From: Solibacillus sp040274725
Lineage (GTDB): Bacteria; Bacillota; Bacilli; Bacillales_A; Planococcaceae
Assembly (NCBI GenBank): GCA_040274725.1
Contig: JBEMAQ010000021.1
Span: forward strand, 1 to 64,000
Length of the DNA stretch: 64,000 bases
Direction of reading: 5' to 3'
The notes below the pieces were generated by a model. It was not told where the DNA came from, searched no databases, and saw only the letters and a list, made by a program, of their open reading frames with translations. Position 1 is the stretch's first letter. Each line of letters starts with the position of its first letter. Below are positions 42,397 through 51,301 of the stretch, piece after piece. Both the position numbers and the translations under genes were made by a program.

Positions 42397-42539
42397 TGCT
42401 GCTAACTATATAATTTGTATCGAATTATACTTTAAAGGGAATTTAAACGTAAATACAGAATTGAATATATATGGATTATTTTTACTTTTTTGTAGGTATG
42501 AATTCACTATATTAAAGTTAAAGCAAAGGGGTGTTTTTG
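42397..42539. other. Promoter region of the vWA gene
   Basis: Very AT-rich 140 bases between the IS-like remnant and the vWA gene; no clear repeat or RNA. The whole stretch 41868-42539 therefore contains only decayed material and control sequence. Confidence 0.4.
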
Positions 42540-43208
42540 ATGTCGTCGATTTCGCTGAAAAAGCAAACAGCTAAACTGGTATTAGAAAAGAAAAAATTAA
42601 CTGAGGTAACTGCTCGTGTGGGTCTTGTCCTCGACATTTCAGGTTCGATGCGGAAACTGTACAAAGCAGGTGTTGTGCAAGATGCGGTAGAACGAATTTT
42701 AGCGGTGGCAAGCCAGTTCGATGACGATGGCGCGATGGATGTCTGGATTTATGACAACGAATTTTCACGCCTCCCATCAGTGACAGAAAAGGAACTAGCG
42801 GGTTACATTGAAAGATGCGTTTTAAATAATGCGGACCTCCACAAATTTGGACGAAATGATGAGCCAAAAGTTATGGAAGACGTCATTACCAAATATACAA
42901 AGGAAGAAATAGAGGAAACACCAGCTTTTATCGTTTTCTTAAATGATGGCGGGTGCAAAGCGGGCATTAAGAAATTTGTTGTTGACTCGTCGACACAGCC
43001 GATTTTTTGGCAATTTATCGGCATTGGGGATGGTAATTTCGATATCCTTCGCAAACTCGACACAATGACAGGGCGAGTCGTTGACAATGCGAACTTCTTC
43101 CAGCTACAAGCACTCGAAAAAATAACGGATGAAGCGTTATATGAACAGCTGCTCGATGAATTTCCAATGTGGTTAAAAGAAGCAAAGGAAAAGCGCATTC
43201 TTCGTTAA
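42540..43208 (+). CDS. TerF-like von Willebrand A domain protein
   Basis: 222 residues from ATG 42540 (AAAGGGG eight bases upstream). After a Lys-rich N-terminal helix comes a vWA domain with the MIDAS motif VLDISGSM, FDDDGAMDVWIYDNEF, and a late FLNDGGCKAG and FWQFIGIGDGNFDIL. This matches the vWA part of TerF/TerD-associated proteins as I remember them. Other tellurite-resistance genes are not adjacent. Role unknown; probably metal-dependent protein binding. Confidence 0.8.
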   Translation: MSSISLKKQTAKLVLEKKKLTEVTARVGLVLDISGSMRKLYKAGVVQDAVERILAVASQFDDDGAMDVWIYDNEFSRLPSVTEKELAGYIERCVLNNADLHKFGRNDEPKVMEDVITKYTKEEIEETPAFIVFLNDGGCKAGIKKFVVDSSTQPIFWQFIGIGDGNFDILRKLDTMTGRVVDNANFFQLQALEKITDEALYEQLLDEFPMWLKEAKEKRILR

Positions 43209-43241
43209 TAGGCCGTTGCTAAATAGAATCGTAAATTAGCT

Positions 43242-43273
43242 AAAAACGCTCAGGTTGATCACTGAGCGTTTTT
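43242..43273 (+). terminator. Terminator of the vWA gene
   Basis: Perfect 12-base arms AAAAACGCTCAG/CTGAGCGTTTTT with an 8-base loop. Confidence 0.92.
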
Positions 43274-43348
43274 GCTTGGGATTTCTAGTGTCCAATGGAA
43301 TGTATGCGAAGAAGTCATTCTCCGCCTAAAAATTCACTCCAGGTGAAG

Positions 43349-45031
43349 CTACAGCTCATAAGAGAGCTGCGCTTTTTTCATCTTCCTGACACTATTAATA
43401 AAGTAAAGCGTATCAATATGAGCAAGTTCATCCTTCATCAGCACGCGTTCTTTTATTTTACCTGTTGCAAGCAGCTCCGCGCGGTATGTCCCGGCAAGTA
43501 GCCCACTCGAAACAGGGGGTGTATACAGCTGACCGCCGATTTCATACACCACATTACCAAACGTAAACTCCGTTATTTCGCTGCGCTCATTATATAGCAG
43601 CACATCAAAGCAGCCTTCAGGAATTTTGTGCACGGTGTACATAGGGCGATGAGTTGTTTTGTGATATAAAAATACCTCGTCACTATTCACGGCTGTTTGT
43701 GCAAGTGCGACGGAAATGGTGTCGTTCATTTGCTGAATAGGCGTGCTTTCTACGAGCAGCGCCCCTGTTTTTGATAACGCGAGTCGTACTTTATGTAGAC
43801 CGGATTTTTGCTGTGCCTCCATTTCAAGCTGTGCGCGAATGGCGGGCTCGTCAAATGGAAAGTTAAAGTAGCACGCGGATTTTTCAAGGCGCTCTAAATG
43901 CCGCTCGAGTAAAAAATACGAGCCGTCTTCAAGAAGCAAGCTTTCTAGCAACTCAAAATGCGGCTGCTTTGTAGTCAACACTTGTGCCTTTGCAAGCACC
44001 TCGTCAAACTCACCACGTGCTGTTGAATCCCACGTAATCCCGCCGCCTACGCCATATGTTAGCTGATTGTCTTTAATAACCGCTGTGCGGATTGGCACAT
44101 TAAAAATGGCCTCCTGCTGCGGCGTAATAAAGCCAATCGCCCCGCAGTAGACGTCGCGCGGGGAGGCTTCAAGCTCCGCAATGACCTGCATCGTGCTAAC
44201 TTTTGGTGCGCCTGTAATCGAGCCGCATGGGAAGAGAGCTTTGAATACATCAATAATATTCAGCTCAGGCTGCAATGTAGCCTGCACGGTCGACGTCATT
44301 TGGTGCACGGTCGGGTAGTGCTCGACGTCAAATAGTTTTGTTACTTCAACTGAATCTGTCACCGCAATTTTACCTAAATCATTGCGCAGCAGGTCGACAA
44401 TCATCACATTTTCTGCGCGATTTTTTTCGGAATGATACAGCTCGTGAGCAAGTGCTACATCCTCGTCCGCTGACTTTCCGCGGCGGCTTGTACCCTTCAT
44501 TGGCTTTGTTGTGAGCGTATCACCTTTTAGATGAAAGAACAATTCGGGGGATGCGCTCAAAATTTGCGTATCGCCGCATTGTAAATACGCGGTATAGCCA
44601 GCCTGTTGCGAGTGTTGCAATTCATTAAAAAACGTAAGTGCGTCGCCGTCGAATTCTCCGTACAGTCGCACTGTGTAGTTCGTCTGGTACGTGATGCCGT
44701 CCTCAATCCGCGCTTTGATTGTTTCAATGGCCTGTGCATAAGCCAGCTCCGTCGTATCCGAGCTGGTTACTTGTACGTTAAAGTGGCCGTCTGCTTGTAG
44801 CGCGCTTTCTGTAGCGCTTTCGTAAATCGCAAAATAGAGCAGTGGCATCGTTGGTTTTTCGTGAACAGCGTACGCCGAATCAAAGGCAGGGGAAGCCTCA
44901 TAGGAAACATAGCCGGCTGCAAAGTACCCGTCCTTTGTAAATGCAAGTACACGTTCTAAACAAGGAAGAACATCCTCAATTTTTACGGTTGAAATAACAG
45001 TGAGGGGCTGCTCGAATGTACGTAGCTGCAT
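43349..45031 (-). CDS. pabB: Fused aminodeoxychorismate synthase component I and lyase (PabB-PabC)
   Basis: 560 residues from ATG 45031 (AGAGGGG upstream). Residues 1 to about 340 are the chorismate-utilising domain: KPMKGTSRRGKSADED, NVMIVDLLRNDLGKI, FPCGSITGAPKVSTM and YGVGGGITWDS. Residues about 350-560 are a class IV PLP fold (LLEDGSYFLLERHLERL, PEGCFDVLLYNERSEITEF, SSGLLAGTYRAELL). The fusion converts chorismate to aminodeoxychorismate and then to 4-aminobenzoate and pyruvate for folate. pabA lies 16 bases upstream in the same operon. Confidence 0.93.
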   Translation of the reverse strand: MQLRTFEQPLTVISTVKIEDVLPCLERVLAFTKDGYFAAGYVSYEASPAFDSAYAVHEKPTMPLLYFAIYESATESALQADGHFNVQVTSSDTTELAYAQAIETIKARIEDGITYQTNYTVRLYGEFDGDALTFFNELQHSQQAGYTAYLQCGDTQILSASPELFFHLKGDTLTTKPMKGTSRRGKSADEDVALAHELYHSEKNRAENVMIVDLLRNDLGKIAVTDSVEVTKLFDVEHYPTVHQMTSTVQATLQPELNIIDVFKALFPCGSITGAPKVSTMQVIAELEASPRDVYCGAIGFITPQQEAIFNVPIRTAVIKDNQLTYGVGGGITWDSTARGEFDEVLAKAQVLTTKQPHFELLESLLLEDGSYFLLERHLERLEKSACYFNFPFDEPAIRAQLEMEAQQKSGLHKVRLALSKTGALLVESTPIQQMNDTISVALAQTAVNSDEVFLYHKTTHRPMYTVHKIPEGCFDVLLYNERSEITEFTFGNVVYEIGGQLYTPPVSSGLLAGTYRAELLATGKIKERVLMKDELAHIDTLYFINSVRKMKKAQLSYEL

Positions 45032-45047
45032 GTTCCCCTCTTCCGTT

Positions 45048-45635
45048 TTATAAGCAAAGTGCATCAAATTGTGCGACCTCCTGTACAAAGTTTTCAATCA
45101 TGCGTTTTCCTTCAGGTGTAAGGATGGATTCTGGATGGAATTGGACGGCCTCTAGCTTTAGTAATGTATGGCGAATGCCCATAATGACGCCGTCTGACGA
45201 TTTTGCTGTCACAGTGAGTGCTGTAGGTAATGTCACCTCGTCAATCATCAGTGAATGGTAGCGCCCGACTACAGTAGGTGAAGGGATATTTGTAAAAACA
45301 CCTTGTCCATCATGCGTGATTGAAAACTGTTTGCCATGAATGGGCGCGGGTGCTTTTATGATTGTCGCACCAAGAGCCTGTGCGAGTATTTGCTGACCGA
45401 GACAGACACCGAAAATAGGGAAAACCCCAGCAAGTTCCTGCACAATATCAAGACAAATACCTGCATCATCCGGGTTGCCCGGACCAGGGGAGAGCACAAT
45501 AGCTTTTGGTTGCAGCGCATGAATCTCTTCTGTTGTGATGGCATCATTTCGCACAACTCGCACCGTTGTAAAGGTCGAAAAATACTGCACTAAATTGTAC
45601 GAAAAGGAATCATAATTATCGACTAATAAAATCAT
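45048..45635 (-). CDS. pabA: Glutamine amidotransferase, PabA/TrpG type
   Basis: 195 residues, class I glutaminase: nucleophile motif FGVCLGQQIL near Cys79, LSPGPGNPDDAG, and the His-Glu pair AVQFHPESILTPEG near 170. It supplies ammonia to PabB encoded next. The Bacillus protein often serves both folate and tryptophan synthesis; no trp genes are adjacent here. AGAGG precedes the ATG. Confidence 0.93.
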   Translation of the reverse strand: MILLVDNYDSFSYNLVQYFSTFTTVRVVRNDAITTEEIHALQPKAIVLSPGPGNPDDAGICLDIVQELAGVFPIFGVCLGQQILAQALGATIIKAPAPIHGKQFSITHDGQGVFTNIPSPTVVGRYHSLMIDEVTLPTALTVTAKSSDGVIMGIRHTLLKLEAVQFHPESILTPEGKRMIENFVQEVAQFDALCL

Positions 45636-45727
45636 AGAAAACCTCTAACTATATGTTTTTCAGACATCGTACACTATAACGAGAGGAAAAAGCGAATATT
45701 TTGAGAAAAATGTTAGAGAAAGCATAA

Positions 45728-45769
45728 AAAAGCTGATGCCTACTAAAATTTTAGTAGGCATCAGCTTTT
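45728..45769 (-). terminator. Terminator of the Yip1-like gene
   Basis: A 42-base perfect palindrome (two 21-base arms meeting at AAAATTTT) with T on both sides; functions at least on the minus strand. Confidence 0.9.
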
Positions 45770-45804
45770 CATTTCAAACAAAAATAGACGAGCACGAAAA
45801 TCCT

Positions 45805-46455
45805 TTAAATTGTCGCTACGCTAAGTATACCAACAATAATAACCGCAATAATCGCAAACATAATAAGCCCAAAAACAATCATTGGAATGAGGATAGTAAA
45901 GAATGCTTTCCAATTTGAGAATCGGTGCGCCTCTGCGACAGCGCCAACCGTAATGACAAGGCTCCAAATACTAATGCCAATTGTGACAAAATTAGTAGCC
46001 CAAAACGTCCACGGTAATGCTTCTTCAAAGTCTGTTATAATAAGTGATTCAGGTGAAATAATGAGCAAGATGATGTAAAAAGGGATCAACACGATAAATG
46101 GTATAGCGTTTAAACTAAGTGCTTTAAATAAATCCGAAAATATGCCTGTTCCTTTAAATAGCTTGCCAACTAATAAGAAGATACCTGCCGAGATGGCCGT
46201 ACCAATTATACCAACAATTGGTGAAAGAATTAGACAGATTAATATAATACCCCAAATCGGAAGGTCGTTCGCTGTCACACCTGCTAGTAAAGAACCTATG
46301 TAGCCAATCGATAATACCAAAATGGCATAGCCAATTGATTTTGCATCAATCATGTAGCGAGCGGTTTGCTTTGGATGGAGCCAAGCTGATATAAATGGAT
46401 TTAATTTGGTAAAGGATGAAGCTTCTTTCTCATTTGGGTCAGTGAAATTATTCAC
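45805..46455 (-). CDS. Yip1-domain membrane protein
   Basis: 216 residues. A polar N-terminus with FISAWLHPKQTARYMID, the usual entry of Yip1-type bacterial proteins, then five hydrophobic helices (about 45-65, 70-95, 115-135, 150-170, 185-212). No catalytic motif. Role unknown. Monocistronic. Confidence 0.75.
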   Translation of the reverse strand: MNNFTDPNEKEASSFTKLNPFISAWLHPKQTARYMIDAKSIGYAILVLSIGYIGSLLAGVTANDLPIWGIILICLILSPIVGIIGTAISAGIFLLVGKLFKGTGIFSDLFKALSLNAIPFIVLIPFYIILLIISPESLIITDFEEALPWTFWATNFVTIGISIWSLVITVGAVAEAHRFSNWKAFFTILIPMIVFGLIMFAIIAVIIVGILSVATI

Positions 46456-46553
46456 GAAAACACCTCCGTAAAATAGTTTTTGTTATAAAGTTATACGGAT
46501 TAGTTAACTAAAAGTTTCGGAAGATTCGAAATTTATTTTGTGGGAATATTAAA

Positions 46554-46597
46554 AAGGGCTCGCGTTTCATCCTAAGTACGGATTAACGCGTGCCCTT
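46554..46597 (-). terminator. Terminator of the ABC-F gene
   Basis: Thirteen-base arms (46554-46566, 46585-46597) with one mismatch; on the minus strand TTTTTAATA follows. Confidence 0.8.
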
Positions 46598-46602
46598 ATT
46601 TA

Positions 46603-48186
46603 TTATTTCTTCAGCTCGTCCAGCTCTTTCGTTTCACCAGTCGTAAACCAATCTTGCACGTTCCAAATTTTTGTTACTAATCCATCATAAAATTCAGGTT
46701 CATGTGATACTAAAATAATTGTGCCTTTGAATGCTTGCATCGCACGCTTCAGCTCTGCCTTTGCATCAATGTCTAAGTGGTTTGTCGGTTCGTCAAAGAT
46801 TAAAATATTTGCAGGGTCCATCATTAATTTACATAAACGAACTTTTGCCTGCTCACCACCAGAAAGTGAGTTTAGTGGGCGTGTAATATGGTCTGTTTTT
46901 AAACCAGCCTTTGCGAGTGCACCACGAATAGAAGCTTGCTCCATTGAAGGGAAGGCGTTCCATACGTCGTCAATCGGTGTAATTTTATCCGCTTTTACTT
47001 CTTGCTCGAAGTATGAAGGCTCAAGATAATCACCTAAACGAATCGATCCGTCTAGTGGCTTCACTTTGCCAAGCATTGTTTTAAGTAGTGTTGATTTACC
47101 AACACCGTTCATGCCGACAAGGGCAATTTTTTGGCCGCGTTCAATTTCAAATGTAAGCGGTGGAAGAAGTGGCTTTTCTTTGTCATAACCGATGACTAAG
47201 TTTGTTGCTTCTACAACGTAGCGGCTTGGTGTACGTGCTTCTTTGAAGGCGAATTCAGGCTTCACCGCAGTTTCAGGACGGTCAATACGCTCTAAACGGC
47301 CAAGCTGCTTCTCGCGTGATTTTGCACGGCCAGATGTTGAGTAGCGCGCTTTATTGCGTGAAATAAAGTCTTCTTGCTTTTTGATGAAATCTTGCTGCTT
47401 TTCATAGGCGTCAATGTGCTGACGCTTATTAATTTCCGCAAGCTCGATAAATTTCTCATATGTCGCTGTATAGCGCGTTAATTTTGAAAACTCCAGCTGG
47501 AAAATAACATCTACTGTCTCGTTCATAAATTCTGTATCATGCGAAATTAATAGGAAGGCATGTGGATAATTTTTTAAGTAGTTTTTCAACCACGTTACGT
47601 GTTCTTCGTCTAGATAGTTCGTCGGCTCATCTAGTAATAATACTTTTGGCTTTTCGAGTAAAAGCTTCGCAAGTAATACTTTCGTACGCTGACCACCAGA
47701 AAGTGCTGCTACGTCACGGTCTAAACCGATTGCATCTAAACCTAAACCACGCGCAACCTCTTCCACCTTCATATCAAGTGAATAGAAGTCACCTGCATCG
47801 AGTGCATCCTGAATTTCAGACATTTCTTCTAACAGCACATCAAAATCTGCATCGGGCTCACCCATTAGTAAACCGATTTCGTTTAAGCGCTCTTCTTTTT
47901 TATATAAAGGTAGAAAAGCATCCTGTAATGCATCACGCATCGAGCGGCCCGCATTTAATACCGTGTGCTGATCAAGGTAGCCGTAATGTGTGCCGGGTAA
48001 CCATTCCACTTTTCCTTCGTCATGAATAGCTTGACCTGTAATGATGCTCATCAGTGTCGATTTACCAACACCATTCGCTCCAACAAGTCCGATATGATCG
48101 CCTTCTACAAGACGGAATGAAACATCTTTAAATAACGTACGGTCACCAAATGAGTGACCTAAATTTTCAACTGTTAAAATTGCCAT
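46603..48186 (-). CDS. ABC-F family ATPase
   Basis: 527 residues with two ABC domains and no membrane part. Domain 1: GANGVGKST, LSGGQRTKVLLA, VLLLDEPTNYLDE; domain 2: GMNGVGKST, LSGGEQAKVRLC, ILIFDEPTNHLD. Between them lies the charged linker (about 245-300, EKQQDFIKKQEDFISRNK) that enters the ribosome in this family. ABC-F proteins resolve stalled ribosomes or protect against antibiotics. The YkpA/YbiT-like non-resistance branch seems likely from length and linker; subgroup not certain. GGAGGATT precedes the ATG. Confidence 0.9.
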   Translation of the reverse strand: MAILTVENLGHSFGDRTLFKDVSFRLVEGDHIGLVGANGVGKSTLMSIITGQAIHDEGKVEWLPGTHYGYLDQHTVLNAGRSMRDALQDAFLPLYKKEERLNEIGLLMGEPDADFDVLLEEMSEIQDALDAGDFYSLDMKVEEVARGLGLDAIGLDRDVAALSGGQRTKVLLAKLLLEKPKVLLLDEPTNYLDEEHVTWLKNYLKNYPHAFLLISHDTEFMNETVDVIFQLEFSKLTRYTATYEKFIELAEINKRQHIDAYEKQQDFIKKQEDFISRNKARYSTSGRAKSREKQLGRLERIDRPETAVKPEFAFKEARTPSRYVVEATNLVIGYDKEKPLLPPLTFEIERGQKIALVGMNGVGKSTLLKTMLGKVKPLDGSIRLGDYLEPSYFEQEVKADKITPIDDVWNAFPSMEQASIRGALAKAGLKTDHITRPLNSLSGGEQAKVRLCKLMMDPANILIFDEPTNHLDIDAKAELKRAMQAFKGTIILVSHEPEFYDGLVTKIWNVQDWFTTGETKELDELKK

Positions 48187-48226
48187 GTGAATCCTCCGAT
48201 TGTTAGTATGTTTATCCCCATAAAAA

Positions 48227-48254
48227 AACTCGCAAGCTTAAAGTGCTGCGAGTT
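48227..48254 (-). terminator. Terminator of the small coiled-coil gene
   Basis: AACTCGCA/TGCGAGTT arms with T7 on the minus strand; overlaps the last codons of the gene. Confidence 0.8.
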
Positions 48255-48423
48255 GCTTATTTAGTTCTGCAAGTCGTGCTTCCATATTTTCTAGACGTGT
48301 TAGCGCCTGTGCAACCGAGTCCGGATGTCCTACTGCTTCAAGCTTTTCCATGTCGCCCTGTAGGTTAATATAATCCATTTTTAACTCGGCAATTTCTTGC
48401 TGTAGTTGGTCTTTTGTTAGCAT
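48238..48423 (-). CDS. SE1832-like small coiled-coil protein
   Basis: 61 residues from ATG 48423 (AAGGAG upstream). The whole protein is two amphipathic helices with heptads (LQQEIAELKMDYINLQGDME; LTRLENMEARLAELNKQLAAL), matching the small SE1832 family conserved in Bacillales as I remember it. Function unknown. Own terminator. Confidence 0.75.
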   Translation of the reverse strand: MLTKDQLQQEIAELKMDYINLQGDMEKLEAVGHPDSVAQALTRLENMEARLAELNKQLAAL

Positions 48424-48480
48424 GATGAGTAGCTCCTTCTTAAGCAAAATTAATCTTTTCATATTGTATCATAAGCTTAT

Positions 48481-49524
48481 TTAAATGTGTGCAATATTGT
48501 GACGTGCATAGGCGAAATCTAGGAGGAGCGTTTGCAAAATTTCATTGTTTCCTAAAAGATAAAGCTCGCGCTGCTTTTTCACCATGCGCTCACGTCGCAT
48601 GTCGTGTAGCAGTAGCTCCATGACAGCATTTTGGATGATGGACTGCTTCATTTTTCGGCCAAGCCCAATATGGATAAAGCCGTTCATTTCGCGCGGCAAG
48701 CCGTAGCTTAGCTCGCGTTCGGTTTGCGCGGCAGTAATGCACGGAATGCCACACGCTGCGATTTTGTACGGCGTAAAGTTTGCATTGCAAATCACAATAT
48801 CAGCCTCAGGAAGGAGAGACAGTAGCGCATCTTTGCCCTTTACGAGTTTTGTACCGCGACGGCTAAGTACCATCATATTTAAATCATCAACGGAATGCGT
48901 ATAATCATCATCGATTGCTACGGAAATTTTGAGTGGGATTTGGAGTTGGGTTAAGTGGCGTAATGTACGGTATGTTAAATTATTGGCGTCGCCGTCCTCA
49001 TAGCAGACGACAATATGCGGCGTATTTTCGTTAAATGGGCGCTCAGCTGTTTGTACGGCAAGCGCAGTTTCGGTGAGCACCTCATCCACCGCAAATGCGT
49101 AGCTACCGGCAAGTGTATTATGTGCGAGTAGTTCGGGTGTTTCCTCAAATAGCGCTAAAATCGTGCAGTCGGTCAGCTCGGCGCCAATGCCCGCATCATC
49201 AAAATGAACGATGGTTTGGCAAAACGGCCGCAAGAGTTCGATTTGCTCGACGGTCGTATCCTTGCCATCATGAATGATTAAATGACATTCAAGCTCACGT
49301 ATTTTTTTGCGTAGCTCTTCGTAGCGTTCGAATAAAATAACCTCTAGACCGCGCGCAGTGAAAGGCTCTGTTAGACGCATGTCCGTTGTTTTAAGAAAAA
49401 TAAAAACAGATTCCTCTTGTAAAAGCTGCGCAAGAACAGCGGCGCGTGTTAATACATAAGGACCCTTCACTTCACAAGGCTCCACAATAAGCGCAATTTT
49501 CTTTTTTGGCATAAAAAATTCCAC
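48481..49524 (-). CDS. SpsG/PseG-like GT-B fold protein
   Basis: 347 residues (or 343 from ATG 49512). The fold pattern is the two-Rossmann type: N-terminal half with HLIIHDGKD and IVHFDDAGIGAELTDC, C-terminal half with HIVVCYEDGDANN, ADIVICNANFTPYKIAACGIP and LGLGRK-like strands. This recalls SpsG/PseG nucleotide-sugar hydrolases of surface glycan synthesis. Other glycan genes are not adjacent, so activity is uncertain. The AAAGGA site fits poorly with either start (too close to GTG 49524, far from ATG 49512). Confidence 0.6.
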   Translation of the reverse strand: MEFFMPKKKIALIVEPCEVKGPYVLTRAAVLAQLLQEESVFIFLKTTDMRLTEPFTARGLEVILFERYEELRKKIRELECHLIIHDGKDTTVEQIELLRPFCQTIVHFDDAGIGAELTDCTILALFEETPELLAHNTLAGSYAFAVDEVLTETALAVQTAERPFNENTPHIVVCYEDGDANNLTYRTLRHLTQLQIPLKISVAIDDDYTHSVDDLNMMVLSRRGTKLVKGKDALLSLLPEADIVICNANFTPYKIAACGIPCITAAQTERELSYGLPREMNGFIHIGLGRKMKQSIIQNAVMELLLHDMRRERMVKKQRELYLLGNNEILQTLLLDFAYARHNIAHI

Positions 49525-49624
49525 ATCCTTTCAGGCGATTCTTTATAAATTATGGTGAAAATGCCGAAAGTATGTGTGAAAATGAAAGTTAAAGAAATAA
49601 TCGGAAAAAGAAAGGTGGATGTAT

Positions 49625-50527
49625 ATGGGGATGCGCTCCGCATTAGTCGTTGGGGCAACAGGACTTGTTGGCTCCGCACTTGTTAAGCAGCTATGTGAAA
49701 GTGATGAGTACGCGGCGGTCAATGTGATCGCAAGACGCGCGCTCGATTTCACGGACCCAAAGCTTGTTGTGAAGGTACGTGATTTTGAACAAATCGGTGA
49801 ATCGGATATTGAATTTGCGCATGAGGTGTTTTGCTGCTTAGGAACGACGATTAAAAAGGCTGGGTCGCGCGAGCAGTTTGAAAAGGTCGATGTAGAGTAT
49901 CCGCTGTCGATTGCGGCACTCGCAAAAAATCGCGGCATTGGGCATTTTATCGTGATTTCGGCGATGGGCGCAAATGAGAAATCATTTACATATTATAATC
50001 GTGTAAAGGGTAAATTAGAATCAGAGCTTACCGCAATGGATTTCCCGCAATTATCGATTGTGCGCCCGTCTTTACTGACAGGTGAGCGCGATGAATTTCG
50101 TCTCGGTGAAAATGTTGGGGCAAAAGCAATGTCCGTGCTCAATCCGCTTATGGTTGGACCAGGGAAGAAGTTTCGCTCGATTGAAGCACAACAAGTCGCC
50201 TGCGCGATGATGGTGATTGCCCTGCATGGTAAAAAGCAAAAGGTAGCAGTGTATTCATCAGATGAGCTTAGCACGATGCAAATGCCAAAGCCGGAAGTCG
50301 ATGAGGGTGTAGATCAGGATGTGCAGTTTAATTGGGGAAAATTAAAGTCGGACGATGTGCCACCAATTGATAAAGAATTGCCCTTCAATCGTCAACAACA
50401 CGACGAGCCAATGCTTGATGAGCTTGTTTCGTTTAAACGTAAACAGGACGACTTGCCACCGATTGACGAGGACATTGTATTTGACCGACGTAAGCTAAAG
50501 GATTTAGAAGTAGACCGCGATAAATAG
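49625..50527 (+). CDS. Atypical SDR (NAD(P)-binding) protein with C-terminal repeats
   Basis: About 300 residues; ATG 49625 is six bases from AAAGGTGG. Residues 1-215 are an extended SDR of the TIP30/HIM1 kind: VVGATGLVGSALVKQL, FCCLGTTIKKAGS, VISAMGANEKSFTYYNRVKG (YxxxK) and IVRPSLLTGERDEFR. The last 75 residues are acidic and repetitive: about four units of 15-19 residues on the pattern F-x-[WR]-x-[KQ]-x-x-D-x-x-P-x-[IL]-D (for example FNWGKLKSDDVPPIDKE, FKRKQDDLPPIDED). That tail is not part of the family and looks disordered. Confidence 0.8.
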   Translation: MGMRSALVVGATGLVGSALVKQLCESDEYAAVNVIARRALDFTDPKLVVKVRDFEQIGESDIEFAHEVFCCLGTTIKKAGSREQFEKVDVEYPLSIAALAKNRGIGHFIVISAMGANEKSFTYYNRVKGKLESELTAMDFPQLSIVRPSLLTGERDEFRLGENVGAKAMSVLNPLMVGPGKKFRSIEAQQVACAMMVIALHGKKQKVAVYSSDELSTMQMPKPEVDEGVDQDVQFNWGKLKSDDVPPIDKELPFNRQQHDEPMLDELVSFKRKQDDLPPIDEDIVFDRRKLKDLEVDRDK

Positions 50528-50634
50528 TCGTCGGACAAAAGACTGAAATTTAGAAAACGAAGGCACATCACTATTTTACAATAGCGCTATCTGCTACAAT
50601 TAAGAATGAATATCAATTAGATGGAGGAACACCG

Positions 50635-51198
50635 ATGAAAATCTTACTAGTAGATGGTACAATCTTCGGCCGCAAAACAGGCGTTGTGCTAGAGCAAGTG
50701 GAACAATACATTAAACAATTCAATCCAGAGCTTGAGCTGGAAATTTTATATTTTTCAAAATTAAAGCACCAAATTCTAGACGGTAGCCCGCTAAATGATG
50801 ACATGAAAATGATGATTGAAAAATTTGAACAGGCGGATGGGTATATTTTCGCATCACCCATTTTCCAAGCGTCTATTCCAGGTGTACTGAAAAACGCCTT
50901 TGACATGATTCCACCAAAAGCACTGCGCTACAAGCCAGCTGCGATTGTTGGAAATGGCGGTACGTACCAGCATCATTTAGTTCTTGAAAACCAGCTACGT
51001 CCAATTTTAGACTACTTCCGCTGCCTAGTCACACCGAACTATGTGTATACACACGCAGATCATTTTGATAAAGATAACAATATCGTCGACGAAAACGTGC
51101 ATGAGCGCCTGCAAGAATTAGCACGCGTCTTTGTTCAGTACTGCGGAATGAGCAAAACGTTATGCAAAGATCCGATTGATACGCCGATGGGTAAATAA
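50635..51198 (+). CDS. NADPH-dependent FMN reductase-like flavodoxin-fold protein
   Basis: 187 residues. Flavodoxin fold of the SsuE/FMN-reductase group: LLVDGTIFGRKTG as the phosphate loop, ADGYIFASPIFQASIPGVLKNAFDMI near 65-90, AAIVGNGGTYQHH near 100. It would reduce FMN or quinones with NAD(P)H. GGAGG lies eight bases before the ATG. Single gene. Confidence 0.85.
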   Translation: MKILLVDGTIFGRKTGVVLEQVEQYIKQFNPELELEILYFSKLKHQILDGSPLNDDMKMMIEKFEQADGYIFASPIFQASIPGVLKNAFDMIPPKALRYKPAAIVGNGGTYQHHLVLENQLRPILDYFRCLVTPNYVYTHADHFDKDNNIVDENVHERLQELARVFVQYCGMSKTLCKDPIDTPMGK

Positions 51199-51203
51199 TA
51201 GCG

Positions 51204-51245
51204 ACTCCTTTATGTGAATTGATTTCACATAAAGGAGTTTTTTTG
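51204..51245 (+). terminator. Terminator of the flavin reductase gene
   Basis: Perfect 15-base arms (51204-51218, 51224-51238) with a short loop and T run. Confidence 0.93.
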
Positions 51246-51301
51246 TACAATGGGGTATTAAAATAGTATACGATAAATGAAAACAGAAGGACGGTGCATG
51301 A

